DNA of 64,000 nt from an uncultured Acidimicrobiales bacterium (GTDB taxonomy: Bacteria > Actinomycetota > Acidimicrobiia > Acidimicrobiales > Bin134): NCBI GenBank assembly GCA_951813325.1, contig OX638350.1:701316-765315 (forward strand). The letters are read 5' to 3'. The translations under genes and the position numbers were made by a program. Of the stretch, positions 52,394-61,080 are shown in pieces. Under the pieces are notes generated by a model. That model ran no database searches. It was not told the origin of the DNA and was given only the letters and a program-made list of their open reading frames with translations. The number at the start of each line of letters is the position of its first letter. Position 1 is the stretch's first letter.

Positions 52394-53776
52394 ATGGGCG
52401 TGGAGGTCGCAGACTCGATCCTCGACCTCATCGGGAACACTCCGCTGGTGCGGATCAAGCGCATAGCTGATGGAGTGTCGTGTGAGGTGTTGGCCAAGCT
52501 GGAGATGCTGAACCCGGGCGGCAGCGTGAAGGACCGCCCGGCGGTGGCCATGATCGACGCGGCCGAGCAGGAGGGCCTGCTGAAACCCGGCGGGACCATC
52601 GTCGAGCCCACCTCGGGCAACACCGGTGTGGGCTTGGCTCTCGTCGCGGCCCAAAGGGACTACCGGTGCATCTTCGTCATGACCGACAAGGTGAGCCAGG
52701 AGAAGGTGCAGCTCTTGCGGGCGTACGGGGCCGAGGTGGTGGTGTGCCCGGTGGCGGTCGACCCCGAAGACCCCGGGTCGTACTACTCCACCGCCGAGCG
52801 GTTGGTGGCTGAGACTCCCGGCGCCTACCGGCCCAACCAGTACTTCAACCAGGTGAATCCCCTGTCTCACGAACTGACCACCGGCCCCGAGCTGTGGAAG
52901 CAGACCGGTGGGCGCATCACGCACTTCGTGGCCGGCGCAGGCACAGGGGGCACGCTCAATGGCGTGGGCCGCTACCTGAAGCAGCAGAACTCTGGGATCC
53001 AGGTTATCGCCGGTGATCCCGAGGGCTCGGTGTTCAGCGGCGGGTCGGGCCGGCCTTATCTGGTGGAGGGGATCGGCGAGGATTTCTGGCCCGAGACCTA
53101 CGATCCCGGCGTGGTCGATCGGGTGATCCCCATCTCCGACCAGGATTCCTTCGACATGGCCCGGCTGGTGACCCGTCGGGAGGGCTTGCTGATAGGTGGA
53201 TCGGGCGGTACCGCCGTGTGTGCCGCCTTGGAAGTGGCCCGAGACTGCGGGCCCGACGATGTGGTGGTGGTGCTGTTGCCCGATGCCGGCCGGGGCTATC
53301 TCTCAAAGGTGTTCAACGACGACTGGATGGCGTCGTACGGCTTTTTGATCGGGGAGCACCCCTGCGTCAAGGACGTGCTCGAAGCCAAGGAAGGGGCGCT
53401 GCCCCCGCTGGTGTACGTCAACCCCGAGGATCCAGTCAGCCTGGCCGTGACTCAGATGCGCGACCACGGGGTCAGCCAGCTTCCCGTGGCCAAGGGGGAG
53501 ATGCCCTTGGCTGCGGCCGAGGTCATGGGGTCGGTGCACGAGCTTCAGCTCATGGCCTTGGCCTTCAGCGGTGATCTGCTGGGCCAGCCGGTGGAGAACG
53601 TGATGAGCCGGCCTCTGGAGCAGATCGGCATCGGAGAACCGGTGGCGTTGGCGGTGACCAAGCTGGAGCGCTCCCCGGCGCTGCTGGTGCTCGACGGTGG
53701 TCGACCCCGGGCGGTGATGACCAGCACCGACATGCTCAGCTTCCTGTCTTCGAGCGCTTCCGGCCCAGAGTCATGA
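52394..53776 (+). CDS. Cystathionine beta-synthase
   Basis: A 460-residue PLP enzyme with C-terminal CBS-domain pair. The catalytic lysine is K46 in NPGGSVKDRPAVAM. The phosphate-binding loop is in VEPTSGNTGVGLA and GAGTGGTLNGVG. Residues about 345-455 carry two CBS motifs, with TQMRDHGVSQLPVAKG and LERSPALLVLDGG. It joins serine or O-acetylserine with homocysteine to make cystathionine. ATG 52394 begins GVEVADSILDLIGNTP. Its stop overlaps the next gene (ATGA), so both transsulfuration enzymes are coupled. Confidence 0.93.
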   Translation: MGVEVADSILDLIGNTPLVRIKRIADGVSCEVLAKLEMLNPGGSVKDRPAVAMIDAAEQEGLLKPGGTIVEPTSGNTGVGLALVAAQRDYRCIFVMTDKVSQEKVQLLRAYGAEVVVCPVAVDPEDPGSYYSTAERLVAETPGAYRPNQYFNQVNPLSHELTTGPELWKQTGGRITHFVAGAGTGGTLNGVGRYLKQQNSGIQVIAGDPEGSVFSGGSGRPYLVEGIGEDFWPETYDPGVVDRVIPISDQDSFDMARLVTRREGLLIGGSGGTAVCAALEVARDCGPDDVVVVLLPDAGRGYLSKVFNDDWMASYGFLIGEHPCVKDVLEAKEGALPPLVYVNPEDPVSLAVTQMRDHGVSQLPVAKGEMPLAAAEVMGSVHELQLMALAFSGDLLGQPVENVMSRPLEQIGIGEPVALAVTKLERSPALLVLDGGRPRAVMTSTDMLSFLSSSASGPES

Positions 53777-54924
53777 GCGGCTATGCCTCTGGCCATTGGG
53801 GGTTCGACACCAGGGCCATCCATGTCGGCCAGGAACCTGATGAGGCCACCGGCGCCATCACCGTCCCCATCCATCTGGCCACCACCTTTGTGCAGGCCGC
53901 GCCCGGCCAGAACCGGGGCTTTGAGTACGCCCGCACCTCCAACCCAACCCGGGTCGCGTTGGAGCGGTGCGTGGCCGGGCTAGAGGGGGCCGAGCACGGC
54001 ATGGCGTTTGCCAGCGGCATGGCCGCGGAGGACGCGGTGATCGGAATGATGCGCCCCGGCGACCACGTTGTTCTGGGCACCGATGCCTACGGGGGGACGT
54101 TCCGGCTCATCGCCCGGGTGTATGGCGAGCGGGGCATCGAGTGGTCGGCGGTGGACATGGCTGATCTGGACGCGCTGGCCGCGGCCATCCGCCCCGAGAC
54201 TCGCCAGGTGTGGGTGGAGACGCCCACCAACCCGATGCTGACAGTGGTGGATATCGCCGCGGTGGCCGAAGTGGCCCATGCATCGGGCGTCGATTTGGTG
54301 GTGGACAGCACCTTTGCCACGCCGTACCTCCAGAACCCGCTCGAGTTGGGGGCCGATTTGGTGGTGCACTCCACCACCAAGTACTTGGGTGGCCATTCCG
54401 ATGTCGTGGGCGGGTTCATCGCGGTGAACCGGGACGATCTGGCCGAGCGGCTGTCCTTTGTCCAGAACGCTGTGGGGGCAGTGCCCAGCCCATTCGACTG
54501 CTATCTGCTGCTGCGGGGGGTCAAGACGCTGGGCGTGCGCATGGACCGCCACTGCGACAACGCCCAGGCGGTGGCCGAGTTCTTGGCCGGCCATCCGGCA
54601 GTGGACAAAGTGCTGTTTCCCGGCTTGCCCAGCCACCCCGGCTATGAGGTGGCGATTGCCCAGATGCGCCGTCCGGGCGGCATGGTGTCGTTCATCCATG
54701 CCGGGGGAGAGGCGGCCGCGGTGGCCGCGGTGAGCGCCACCCGGGTGTTTCGCCTGGCCGAGTCGCTGGGCGCAGTGGAGTCGCTCATAGAGCAGCCCTC
54801 CACGATGACCCATCTGTCGGCGGCCGACTCTCCTTTGGCGGTGGACCCTGGGCTCGTGCGGCTGTCGGTCGGCATCGAGACCGTCGACGACTTGCTGGCT
54901 GACTTGGAACAGGCTCTCAGCTAG
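53773..54924 (+). CDS. Cystathionine gamma-synthase / gamma-lyase (Cys/Met PLP enzyme)
   Basis: A 383-residue PLP-dependent enzyme of the Cys/Met metabolism group. The PLP lysine is K203 in HSTTKYLGGHSD. Other signatures are FEYARTSNPTR near residue 50 and EQPSTMTHLSAADS near the end. Together with the beta-synthase it would interconvert homocysteine and cysteine. The gene ends in CTCAGCTAG, and this TAG is part of the CTAG target of the second MITE, so the stop codon survives the insertion exactly. Confidence 0.93.
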   Translation: MSGYASGHWGFDTRAIHVGQEPDEATGAITVPIHLATTFVQAAPGQNRGFEYARTSNPTRVALERCVAGLEGAEHGMAFASGMAAEDAVIGMMRPGDHVVLGTDAYGGTFRLIARVYGERGIEWSAVDMADLDALAAAIRPETRQVWVETPTNPMLTVVDIAAVAEVAHASGVDLVVDSTFATPYLQNPLELGADLVVHSTTKYLGGHSDVVGGFIAVNRDDLAERLSFVQNAVGAVPSPFDCYLLLRGVKTLGVRMDRHCDNAQAVAEFLAGHPAVDKVLFPGLPSHPGYEVAIAQMRRPGGMVSFIHAGGEAAAVAAVSATRVFRLAESLGAVESLIEQPSTMTHLSAADSPLAVDPGLVRLSVGIETVDDLLADLEQALS

Positions 54925-55088
54925 TGGTGTGTCGTGGGTTTAGCGCCGTGGATTGCGACGGCAGCGGCGTTCCTCGCAAGGCGCACCGACGCAGCCATAC
55001 TTCCAGCGTACGGCAAGGAGGGGCAACGCCGCGAGGGGCGTCGATGCCTAGCAGGACACGCGCGAATAAACCCACGACACACCACTAG
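54921..55088. mobile_element. MITE copy 2, 168 bp including CTAG target bases
   Basis: Same length and terminal inverted repeats as the copy at 28238-28405, with one substitution (55044). It sits exactly at the stop codon of the cystathionine gamma-synthase gene and 60 bases upstream of the GPP34-P450 start. The long hairpin could act as a transcriptional terminator between them. Confidence 0.92.
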
Positions 55089-55149
55089 CTGCGAGATTGT
55101 TTTCAAAAGTCGCTATTGTTAGTGTCTCAAGTGGGGGGGAAGCGAACTA

Positions 55150-57186
55150 ATGATGCTCACGGATCAGAATGTGCATGACGTGGTGGCCACGCCGTTGACC
55201 CTGCTCGACGAACTCGTTCTGGCGCTCCTGAACGAGGAGAGCGGCTATTTCCGCCAAGTACCCGGATGGAATCTGAACTGCGCGGTCGTCGGTGCCGCCC
55301 TCGCCGAGCTGTCGCTCATCTATCGCATCGACACCGACACGGAGTCCCTAATCCTGCTGGACAAGACCAGAACGGGCGATGCCTGCCTCGACCCCCTCCT
55401 TTCTGAGATCGCGAGTGAAGCGAATCAACACAACGCCCAATACTGGATTGAGCGGCTCGTTCCCAAGGCGGACTCGATCATCGATATGACTCTGGATCGC
55501 TTGGTCGGCCTGAAGGTCCTGCAACATCACGAAGGTGATTTCTGGTCGCTGGCTCAAGGCGCCTGGAAGTTGGGGTTCCACACCAGCTCCGAAGTAGGCA
55601 CTGCCGTCGAGTTCGTCAAGACCCGTATCAGCAGGGCGATCTTCAACAACGAGATTCCAGGCCCCAGAGACGTCATCATCATCTGTCTCATCGAAACCTG
55701 CGACGTCTTGCGCTACATCTTCGAAATCGATGAGGAGTCTGAAGAGCGCGTTCAGCAGATCTGCAAGATGGACTTGATCGGTCGCTCCATCGCCGATGCG
55801 GTCAGCGAGAACATCGCCGGGTCGCTGTTCCGAAGAAGCTCCCTGACCAAGGCGATTCCCCGCCTCAAGGTGCGGAAGCTGCTGCGCAGCAAGCATCTTC
55901 GCAGTGGAAACTTGCCCGCACTCATGGCCGAACTCCATAAAGAATACGGCCCGGTGTTCGAGCTACAGGCGCCCTTCCAGGATCGGATGATCTTTCTTGT
56001 CGGGTCAGAAACCAATAATTGGGTACACCGGCATGGCCGCATGCATTTGAGAGCCAGGGACTACCTGGAAGATTTTGAGAAGGTCTACGGCGGAGTAGGG
56101 CTGTTGCCGGCACTCGACGGTGCCGATCACTTCCGGTATCGAAAGTCCATTCAGCCCGGATATTCCCGCTCAAGGCTGGAGGATCAGCTGGATATGGTCT
56201 TCTCCAAAGCGAGGGAGAACCTGGCAGCTTGGAACGTCGGAGAAGCGCGGACTGCGGTGACCATGTGCCGGAATCTGGTCAACTCGGAGTTGTCGCCGCT
56301 GTCTATCAACATTGACTCGCAAGACGTCGCCGACGATATGCACAAGTTCAAAGAGCGAGCACTCAAGACGCACCTCGCCAAAATCCTCCCCAAGTTCATG
56401 CTGCATACCCCAGCCATGAGGCGTCGGGCGAAACTGATCGACGAGGTGGTGGATCGGGTTCTAAGTGTCCACACACCCGCCCAGCGGGCGGAATGCCCTC
56501 GAGATCTTGCCGATGAGCTGCTGAGCATGCACGCCAGTGATCGACAGTTCCTCCCAGAGTCGAACTTGCGGTTTGTGCTCTCGGCACCGCTGATTGCCAG
56601 CATGTACGTGGGCGATCAACTCGCCTTCATCGCCTACGCCTTGCTGTCGCAGCCGGAGTTCCTCGAGAAGATCCGCGATGAGGCCGATGCCCTGTTTACC
56701 GACGGCGATCCGGATGGCAAGACGCTGACCGGACCGGCGATCGACACCACTCGCCGCTTCATTATGGAGTGCCTGCGCATGTATCCGATCGTGCCACTAT
56801 CCGTTCGAAATGTTATGAATGCGTGCGAAGTCGAGGGCTACGAGCTACCAGAGGGGGTGCGGGTCTTCATCGCCCAGACAGCGACGCACTATATGAGCGA
56901 CGTCTTCCCCGACCCCTTCAATTTCGACATCGACCGCTATGCGGCCCCGCGCAAGGAGCACGTCGGAACTGGGTACGCCCCATACGGCCTGGGCACGCAT
57001 ACATGCCTAGGTTCCCGGTGGACGGAATTGCAGCTGGCGGTCAACCTTTTGATGATGGTGCACTATTACAAGCTCGAGATTGTCCCCAAGAAGTACCAGC
57101 TCAAGATCAGCCCGTTCCCATCGATGTCTCCCAACAAGAAGCTGAAGTTCCTCGTCTCCGAGAAGAGGAACGAACTGCCCGCCTGA
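55150..57186 (+). CDS. GPP34-domain / cytochrome P450 fusion
   Basis: A 678-residue protein. Residues about 10-230 match the GPP34/GOLPH3-type fold, with ATPLTLLDELVLALLNEESG and LNCAVVGAALAELSLIYRID. Residues about 245-678 are a P450 with K-helix MECLRMYP (ExxR), ATHYMSDVFPDPFNFDIDRY and heme loop YAPYGLGTHTCLG (Cys about 619). The I-helix reads ASMYVGDQLAFIAYALL and lacks the A-G-x-D/E-T oxygen-activation threonine. GPP34 domains bind phosphoinositide head groups in eukaryotes; here the domain could anchor the P450 at a membrane or bind a lipid-like substrate. Codon use is less GC-biased than neighbours. Convergent with the FAD enzyme. Confidence 0.85.
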   Translation: MMLTDQNVHDVVATPLTLLDELVLALLNEESGYFRQVPGWNLNCAVVGAALAELSLIYRIDTDTESLILLDKTRTGDACLDPLLSEIASEANQHNAQYWIERLVPKADSIIDMTLDRLVGLKVLQHHEGDFWSLAQGAWKLGFHTSSEVGTAVEFVKTRISRAIFNNEIPGPRDVIIICLIETCDVLRYIFEIDEESEERVQQICKMDLIGRSIADAVSENIAGSLFRRSSLTKAIPRLKVRKLLRSKHLRSGNLPALMAELHKEYGPVFELQAPFQDRMIFLVGSETNNWVHRHGRMHLRARDYLEDFEKVYGGVGLLPALDGADHFRYRKSIQPGYSRSRLEDQLDMVFSKARENLAAWNVGEARTAVTMCRNLVNSELSPLSINIDSQDVADDMHKFKERALKTHLAKILPKFMLHTPAMRRRAKLIDEVVDRVLSVHTPAQRAECPRDLADELLSMHASDRQFLPESNLRFVLSAPLIASMYVGDQLAFIAYALLSQPEFLEKIRDEADALFTDGDPDGKTLTGPAIDTTRRFIMECLRMYPIVPLSVRNVMNACEVEGYELPEGVRVFIAQTATHYMSDVFPDPFNFDIDRYAAPRKEHVGTGYAPYGLGTHTCLGSRWTELQLAVNLLMMVHYYKLEIVPKKYQLKISPFPSMSPNKKLKFLVSEKRNELPA

Positions 57187-57219
57187 CGAGCTTCCGCTGA
57201 GCCGAGGTACTTCTGGCGC

Positions 57220-58608
57220 TCAGCGCCTCGCCTTCTTGAATCTCCAGCCGTACATGATGCTGCCGTAGTAGTTGAACGTGCGTCTCGCGGCGGGATCGTC
57301 GAAGGGGTAGGCCGCGCCCATCTGCCTGGCCGCGGCCATCCCGGTGATGAAACAGGTTTCCTGGCTGTTGATCAGCGTGTGCGCCCCACAGTGCCATGTT
57401 CGCCGCTTGCCCTGGATGAAGCGGAACAGGTTGACGAGCACGGCCACGTGGCGCACGTCGTGGACGATGTGCTGGAACCACCATTTCTTGACGATCTTCT
57501 CCTCATCGATCGGGCTGATTGCGTTGTAGGTCACCAGACAGGGCTTGTCCGACCGATTCACCCACGGCTGCTGGTTGTGCATGATGTAGGTGATCTCGTA
57601 GTTGTCCGGCCTCGCGCCGTACTGCTCGATGTGGTTGCTCCGCGTCGTCAGCGGCTTCACCTCGTTGTCCGGAAGCACCGAGGAGTCGTAGTGGACCACG
57701 GTGTGGTTGTGGAGCTCGCTCTCGTAGCGTATCGACGAGAGCAAGTAGGTCTCGAAGTTCGTGGGATTGTCCAGCATCATCAAGGTCTGATTCGCGTTGC
57801 AGGCGAAGATCACCTCGTCGAATTGCTCCCGCACGCCGTTCGCATCTTCCACTTCAACGCCAGATTTTGAGCGGTACACCTTCTCGACAGGTCGGTTCAG
57901 GTAGATCTTGTCGTGAAAGTTGGCCGAGAGGCTTTCGTAGATCCGCTGTGAGCCTTGGTCCCATGTCTGCATTGGTGTCGCAACTTCGATATCGAAGAAC
58001 TCGAGATACCGGGCAAAGAGCGAGGCTGGCATATCGAACACGTTCGTTGCCATGAGGAAATTGACGAACATCGGCTTGAGTATCTTGTACCTGAAGTCAC
58101 CGGAGAATCCGCCGAGATTCAGAATCGTTCCCATGCTGATATAATTGAATGGATTGAGGAAGCTCAGGGCCTTGGACTGGGACCGACTCAGCCAGCCAAA
58201 CTTTTTCATCCATCGCAGGATTCGTTGGAACTTGGTGATTTCTGATTGCAACTGCTCCCTGATTTCGGAATCGAAATCGTGGGCATAAACCTTCCCGCCG
58301 TATTTGACGCTGTAGCTGAATTTGGTATCGACTCTCTCGATTCCGAACTGCTCCATCAAAAGCAAGATGTGCTCATAGACCGATGGGATCAAAGCGGTAA
58401 CTGAGATGTCGAAGGGAATTAATTCGCCGTCATCTTGGGGCATGTCAACGGTGATCGCGTTGCCGCCGAGCTTTTCCTGTGCCTCATACAGTCGGAAGTC
58501 GAAGCGGTCCGGCTCGTGATGCAGCGCCCATGCCGCACCGAGTCCCGAAGCGCCGCCCCCGACGATGGCAATTCGCCGCGGCGCTGTCTGCTTCTTGCCG
58601 GTTGCCAT
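57220..58608 (-). CDS. FAD-dependent oxidoreductase (amine-oxidase fold, predicted NAD/FAD-binding type)
   Basis: A 462-residue flavoprotein. The FAD loop is IAIVGGGASGLGAAWAL, followed by LYEAQEKLGGNAITVDMP. The middle has DEVIFACNANQTLMMLDNP and the end FITGMAAARQMGAAYPF. The pattern resembles the NAD(P)/FAD-binding family found near desaturase, cyclopropane or lipid-modification genes rather than classic monoamine oxidases. It is codirectional with the Rieske oxygenase 15 bases upstream and convergent with the GPP34-P450. The three likely modify one lipid-like or terpenoid molecule. Confidence 0.82.
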   Translation of the reverse strand: MATGKKQTAPRRIAIVGGGASGLGAAWALHHEPDRFDFRLYEAQEKLGGNAITVDMPQDDGELIPFDISVTALIPSVYEHILLLMEQFGIERVDTKFSYSVKYGGKVYAHDFDSEIREQLQSEITKFQRILRWMKKFGWLSRSQSKALSFLNPFNYISMGTILNLGGFSGDFRYKILKPMFVNFLMATNVFDMPASLFARYLEFFDIEVATPMQTWDQGSQRIYESLSANFHDKIYLNRPVEKVYRSKSGVEVEDANGVREQFDEVIFACNANQTLMMLDNPTNFETYLLSSIRYESELHNHTVVHYDSSVLPDNEVKPLTTRSNHIEQYGARPDNYEITYIMHNQQPWVNRSDKPCLVTYNAISPIDEEKIVKKWWFQHIVHDVRHVAVLVNLFRFIQGKRRTWHCGAHTLINSQETCFITGMAAARQMGAAYPFDDPAARRTFNYYGSIMYGWRFKKARR

Positions 58609-58623
58609 GCCTGCTGACTCCTG

Positions 58624-59706
58624 TCAGTCGTTGACTGCCGGTTGGTCGGCGACCTTCTTGAAGTCTTCCACCACTGCCAGCAAATCGGGATAGAACTGGG
58701 CGCAGTAGGTGCGGTACTTCATGATCTCACCGTCGGAACGAGACAGGCGGGGGCGGGATCGGTACCGTTTGCGGCTCCAGATTGGCACGTCCTGTAGTAC
58801 GTCTCGCTTTTCGAAATACGCCATGAATTTGTTGACAATGGGAGCGCGCATCCTCAGCGGGAGAAATGCCAGACCCGCAACTCGGCGGTTTGGATTGCGT
58901 ATCGGCCCCGTTTGCGACACCACCGTCAGGTCGATGTGAGTGCCGTCGACGGGCGTCGCCAGTATCCATAGGCGCATGTCGAGGCCGATGGTGCGTTCGC
59001 GCACTTCCACGAACGAGTAGCCCAGTCCGTAGATCAGGGCGTTGGCGGAGATGCTGAGTCGAAGGCGCCCCACTTTGGCGATCCTCCGGGTGGTAGCGAA
59101 GTCGAAGCGGCTTCGGAGGAAGTGCCCGTCCACCTCCAAAGGCTCGACGCGGCTCACGCTGTCATAGCCGTGGATGTGGCGCAAGTGGGCCAGATCCACT
59201 GAGTTCTCCGTCGTCTCCTGCGGATGGCCGGGGAAGCGGGAGGCCCAGGAGTGGAGGTTGCTCCAGCCGGCTTGGTCCGGTGTTTCCTCGGGCAGGTGCC
59301 ACTGTGGGGGTCGTCCTCCGATTCCCCACCAAGCGAAGATCAGGCCGGCGATGTCCCTTGTTTCGAACACCCGCAGCCGCGCCGCTTTCGGCGGTGGGTC
59401 AAAGGGAGTGGCCATGCACTGGCCTCCGGTGTCGTACTCAAAGCCGTGGAACGGGCAGACGAGCCGACCGCCCCGCACGCACCCCCCTGCGTCGGGCCCC
59501 AGATCGGCGCCCAAGTGGGGGCAGTAGGCCTCCGAGACGCAGACGCTCCCGTTCTCGTCGCGCCAGGCTACGATGTCCTCGCCCATCCAGGTCTTCTTGA
59601 TGAGCTTGGCTTTGTCTAAAGACTGGCGGCTTGCGACGAAATACCAACCCTCGGGAAATGGAGAGGGCAGCGGGGCGTTTGCGGGCTCCCTGCGTCTATC
59701 AGGCAT
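58624..59706 (-). CDS. Rieske non-heme iron oxygenase, KshA/DAF-36-like
   Basis: A 360-residue oxygenase subunit. The Rieske centre is C62-P-H64 and C84-P-F-H87. The mononuclear iron motif is N168-x2-D171-x2-H174-x4-H179, in TENSVDLAHLRHIHGY. This layout is typical of single-component Rieske oxygenases that act on sterols or related polycyclics, including KshA and cholesterol 7-desaturase. It needs a reductase, and none is adjacent. ATG 59706 begins MPDRRREPANAPLPSP. It would oxidise the same substrate class as the P450 fusion next door. Confidence 0.9.
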   Translation of the reverse strand: MPDRRREPANAPLPSPFPEGWYFVASRQSLDKAKLIKKTWMGEDIVAWRDENGSVCVSEAYCPHLGADLGPDAGGCVRGGRLVCPFHGFEYDTGGQCMATPFDPPPKAARLRVFETRDIAGLIFAWWGIGGRPPQWHLPEETPDQAGWSNLHSWASRFPGHPQETTENSVDLAHLRHIHGYDSVSRVEPLEVDGHFLRSRFDFATTRRIAKVGRLRLSISANALIYGLGYSFVEVRERTIGLDMRLWILATPVDGTHIDLTVVSQTGPIRNPNRRVAGLAFLPLRMRAPIVNKFMAYFEKRDVLQDVPIWSRKRYRSRPRLSRSDGEIMKYRTYCAQFYPDLLAVVEDFKKVADQPAVND

Positions 59707-59760
59707 TGTTCGACACTACAACACTGAAAGCGAATCTTAGACGGTTGGAGGAGCACTTCG

Positions 59761-60657
59761 TCAGCCCTGCATCGGCAGGAGGTCGGCGGCCAGGGCTTCG
59801 ATCTCGGCCTCCCAGTCGGGCGGCTCGCCCAGGGGCATGACCACGAATTTAGAGGCGCCGGTCTCGATGAACGCCTCGATCCGGGAGCGCAACTCCTGGC
59901 GGCTCGATGCCACGAGGTCGCCGGGGCTCTTGTCGGGTTGGCGCAGTTTGATGGCCTGGAGGAAGCGGTCGGGCAGCGGGGCGTCGCTGTAGGCCAGCAG
60001 CACCCCGTAGTGCTCGGGATCGATGGTTCGCCCGGCCTCATCGGCGTGCTGTTTGACGGCGGCGATCCCGGTCCGCACATCGTTGGGGGTTACGAACGAG
60101 GGAAGCCAGCCGTCGCTCAGCCGGCCCACGCGCCGGAGCTCAGACGGGGCGATGCCCCCCATCCACACGTCTAGGGGCTGCTGGACCGGCTTGACGTCCA
60201 CCCGGGCGGCGTCGAGGTGGAAGCGGGGGCCGTGGTGCTGCACCACGTCTTCGGTCCAAAGCCTGCGCATCAGCGGCAGGGCCTCGTTGAACCAGGCTGC
60301 ACGGTCCATGCGGGCCACTCCAAAGGCCTGGTGCTCGGCGGTATCGGCCACCCCCAATCCGAATGCGGGGAGCAGGCGCCCGTTGGAGATTCGGTCGAGG
60401 CTGGCCATGGTCTTGGCCAGTAGAACCGGATTGCGCCCGGGCAGCACCATCACGCTGGGCCCGAACTTGAGCCGGGTGGTTCGAGCCGCCGCGAACGTCA
60501 TGGACACCACCGGGTCCAGCGCCGGCCCCCCGGCCCGCTCGGCCACCCATAGCGAGTCGAACCCCAGCCGCTCCAAACCGTCTACCACCATGGCGAACGC
60601 CTGGGGATCTCCTGAGGACACCCCGCCTCCCACGCCCACGCCGATTCGGATCTTCAT
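59761..60657 (-). CDS. LLM-class flavin/F420-dependent oxidoreductase
   Basis: A 298-residue luciferase-like barrel. It starts MKIRIGVGVGGGVSSGDPQA and has FDSLWVAERAGGPALDPVVS, LKFGPSVMVLPGRNPVLLAK and LLPAFGLGVADTAEHQAFGV. It ends with GASKFVVMPLGEPPDWEAEI. The group uses F420 or FMN to oxidise alcohols or reduce C=C bonds. A longer frame upstream overlaps RpiB on its antisense side and is rejected in favour of ATG 60657. It follows the RpiB-like gene by eight bases. Confidence 0.9.
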   Translation of the reverse strand: MKIRIGVGVGGGVSSGDPQAFAMVVDGLERLGFDSLWVAERAGGPALDPVVSMTFAAARTTRLKFGPSVMVLPGRNPVLLAKTMASLDRISNGRLLPAFGLGVADTAEHQAFGVARMDRAAWFNEALPLMRRLWTEDVVQHHGPRFHLDAARVDVKPVQQPLDVWMGGIAPSELRRVGRLSDGWLPSFVTPNDVRTGIAAVKQHADEAGRTIDPEHYGVLLAYSDAPLPDRFLQAIKLRQPDKSPGDLVASSRQELRSRIEAFIETGASKFVVMPLGEPPDWEAEIEALAADLLPMQG

Positions 60658-60665
60658 GCCTTCGT

Positions 60666-61076
60666 CTACGCGAGCTTGGCGATCTGGGGGGCCTCGTCTG
60701 GGTCTGGCCCGGTGTCCAAGAAGGCGCTGATCATCTCCGCGGCCACTTCGGTGGACACGAGGCGCAAGCTCAGGGCCAAGACGTTGGCGTCGTTCCATCG
60801 GCGGGCGCCGCGGGCGGTCTCCGCGTCGGTGCAGAGCGCGGCCCGTACGCCGGGCACCTTGTTGGCCGCGATTGACACGCCGGTACCGGTCCAGCAGCAC
60901 ACCACTCCCACGTCGGCGGAATTGCCGACCACCGCCTCGCCCACCGCTTGGCCAACGTCGGGCCATGGTGCCCCCTCTGCGGCGGCCGCCACCACATCGT
61001 GGCCCCCGTCGATCAGGTGCTGCTTGATCGCATCGGTCAGGGCAGTGGGCTCGTCGGTTCCGAAAGCAATGCGCAT
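60666..61076 (-). CDS. rpiB: RpiB/LacAB-family sugar-phosphate isomerase
   Basis: A 136-residue isomerase fold. MRIAFGTDEPTALTDAI replaces the usual SDHAG motif, then GNSADVGVVCCWTGTGVSIA carries the catalytic-position cysteines (C60/C61) and GTGxxxxAN phosphate loop. The end WNDANVLALSLRLVSTEVAA is typical. The diverged first motif means the substrate may not be ribose 5-phosphate. GGAG precedes ATG 61076. It lies between the amidohydrolase and the luciferase-like gene in a tight operon with gaps under ten bases. Confidence 0.82.
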   Translation of the reverse strand: MRIAFGTDEPTALTDAIKQHLIDGGHDVVAAAAEGAPWPDVGQAVGEAVVGNSADVGVVCCWTGTGVSIAANKVPGVRAALCTDAETARGARRWNDANVLALSLRLVSTEVAAEMISAFLDTGPDPDEAPQIAKLA

Positions 61077-61080
61077 CTCT

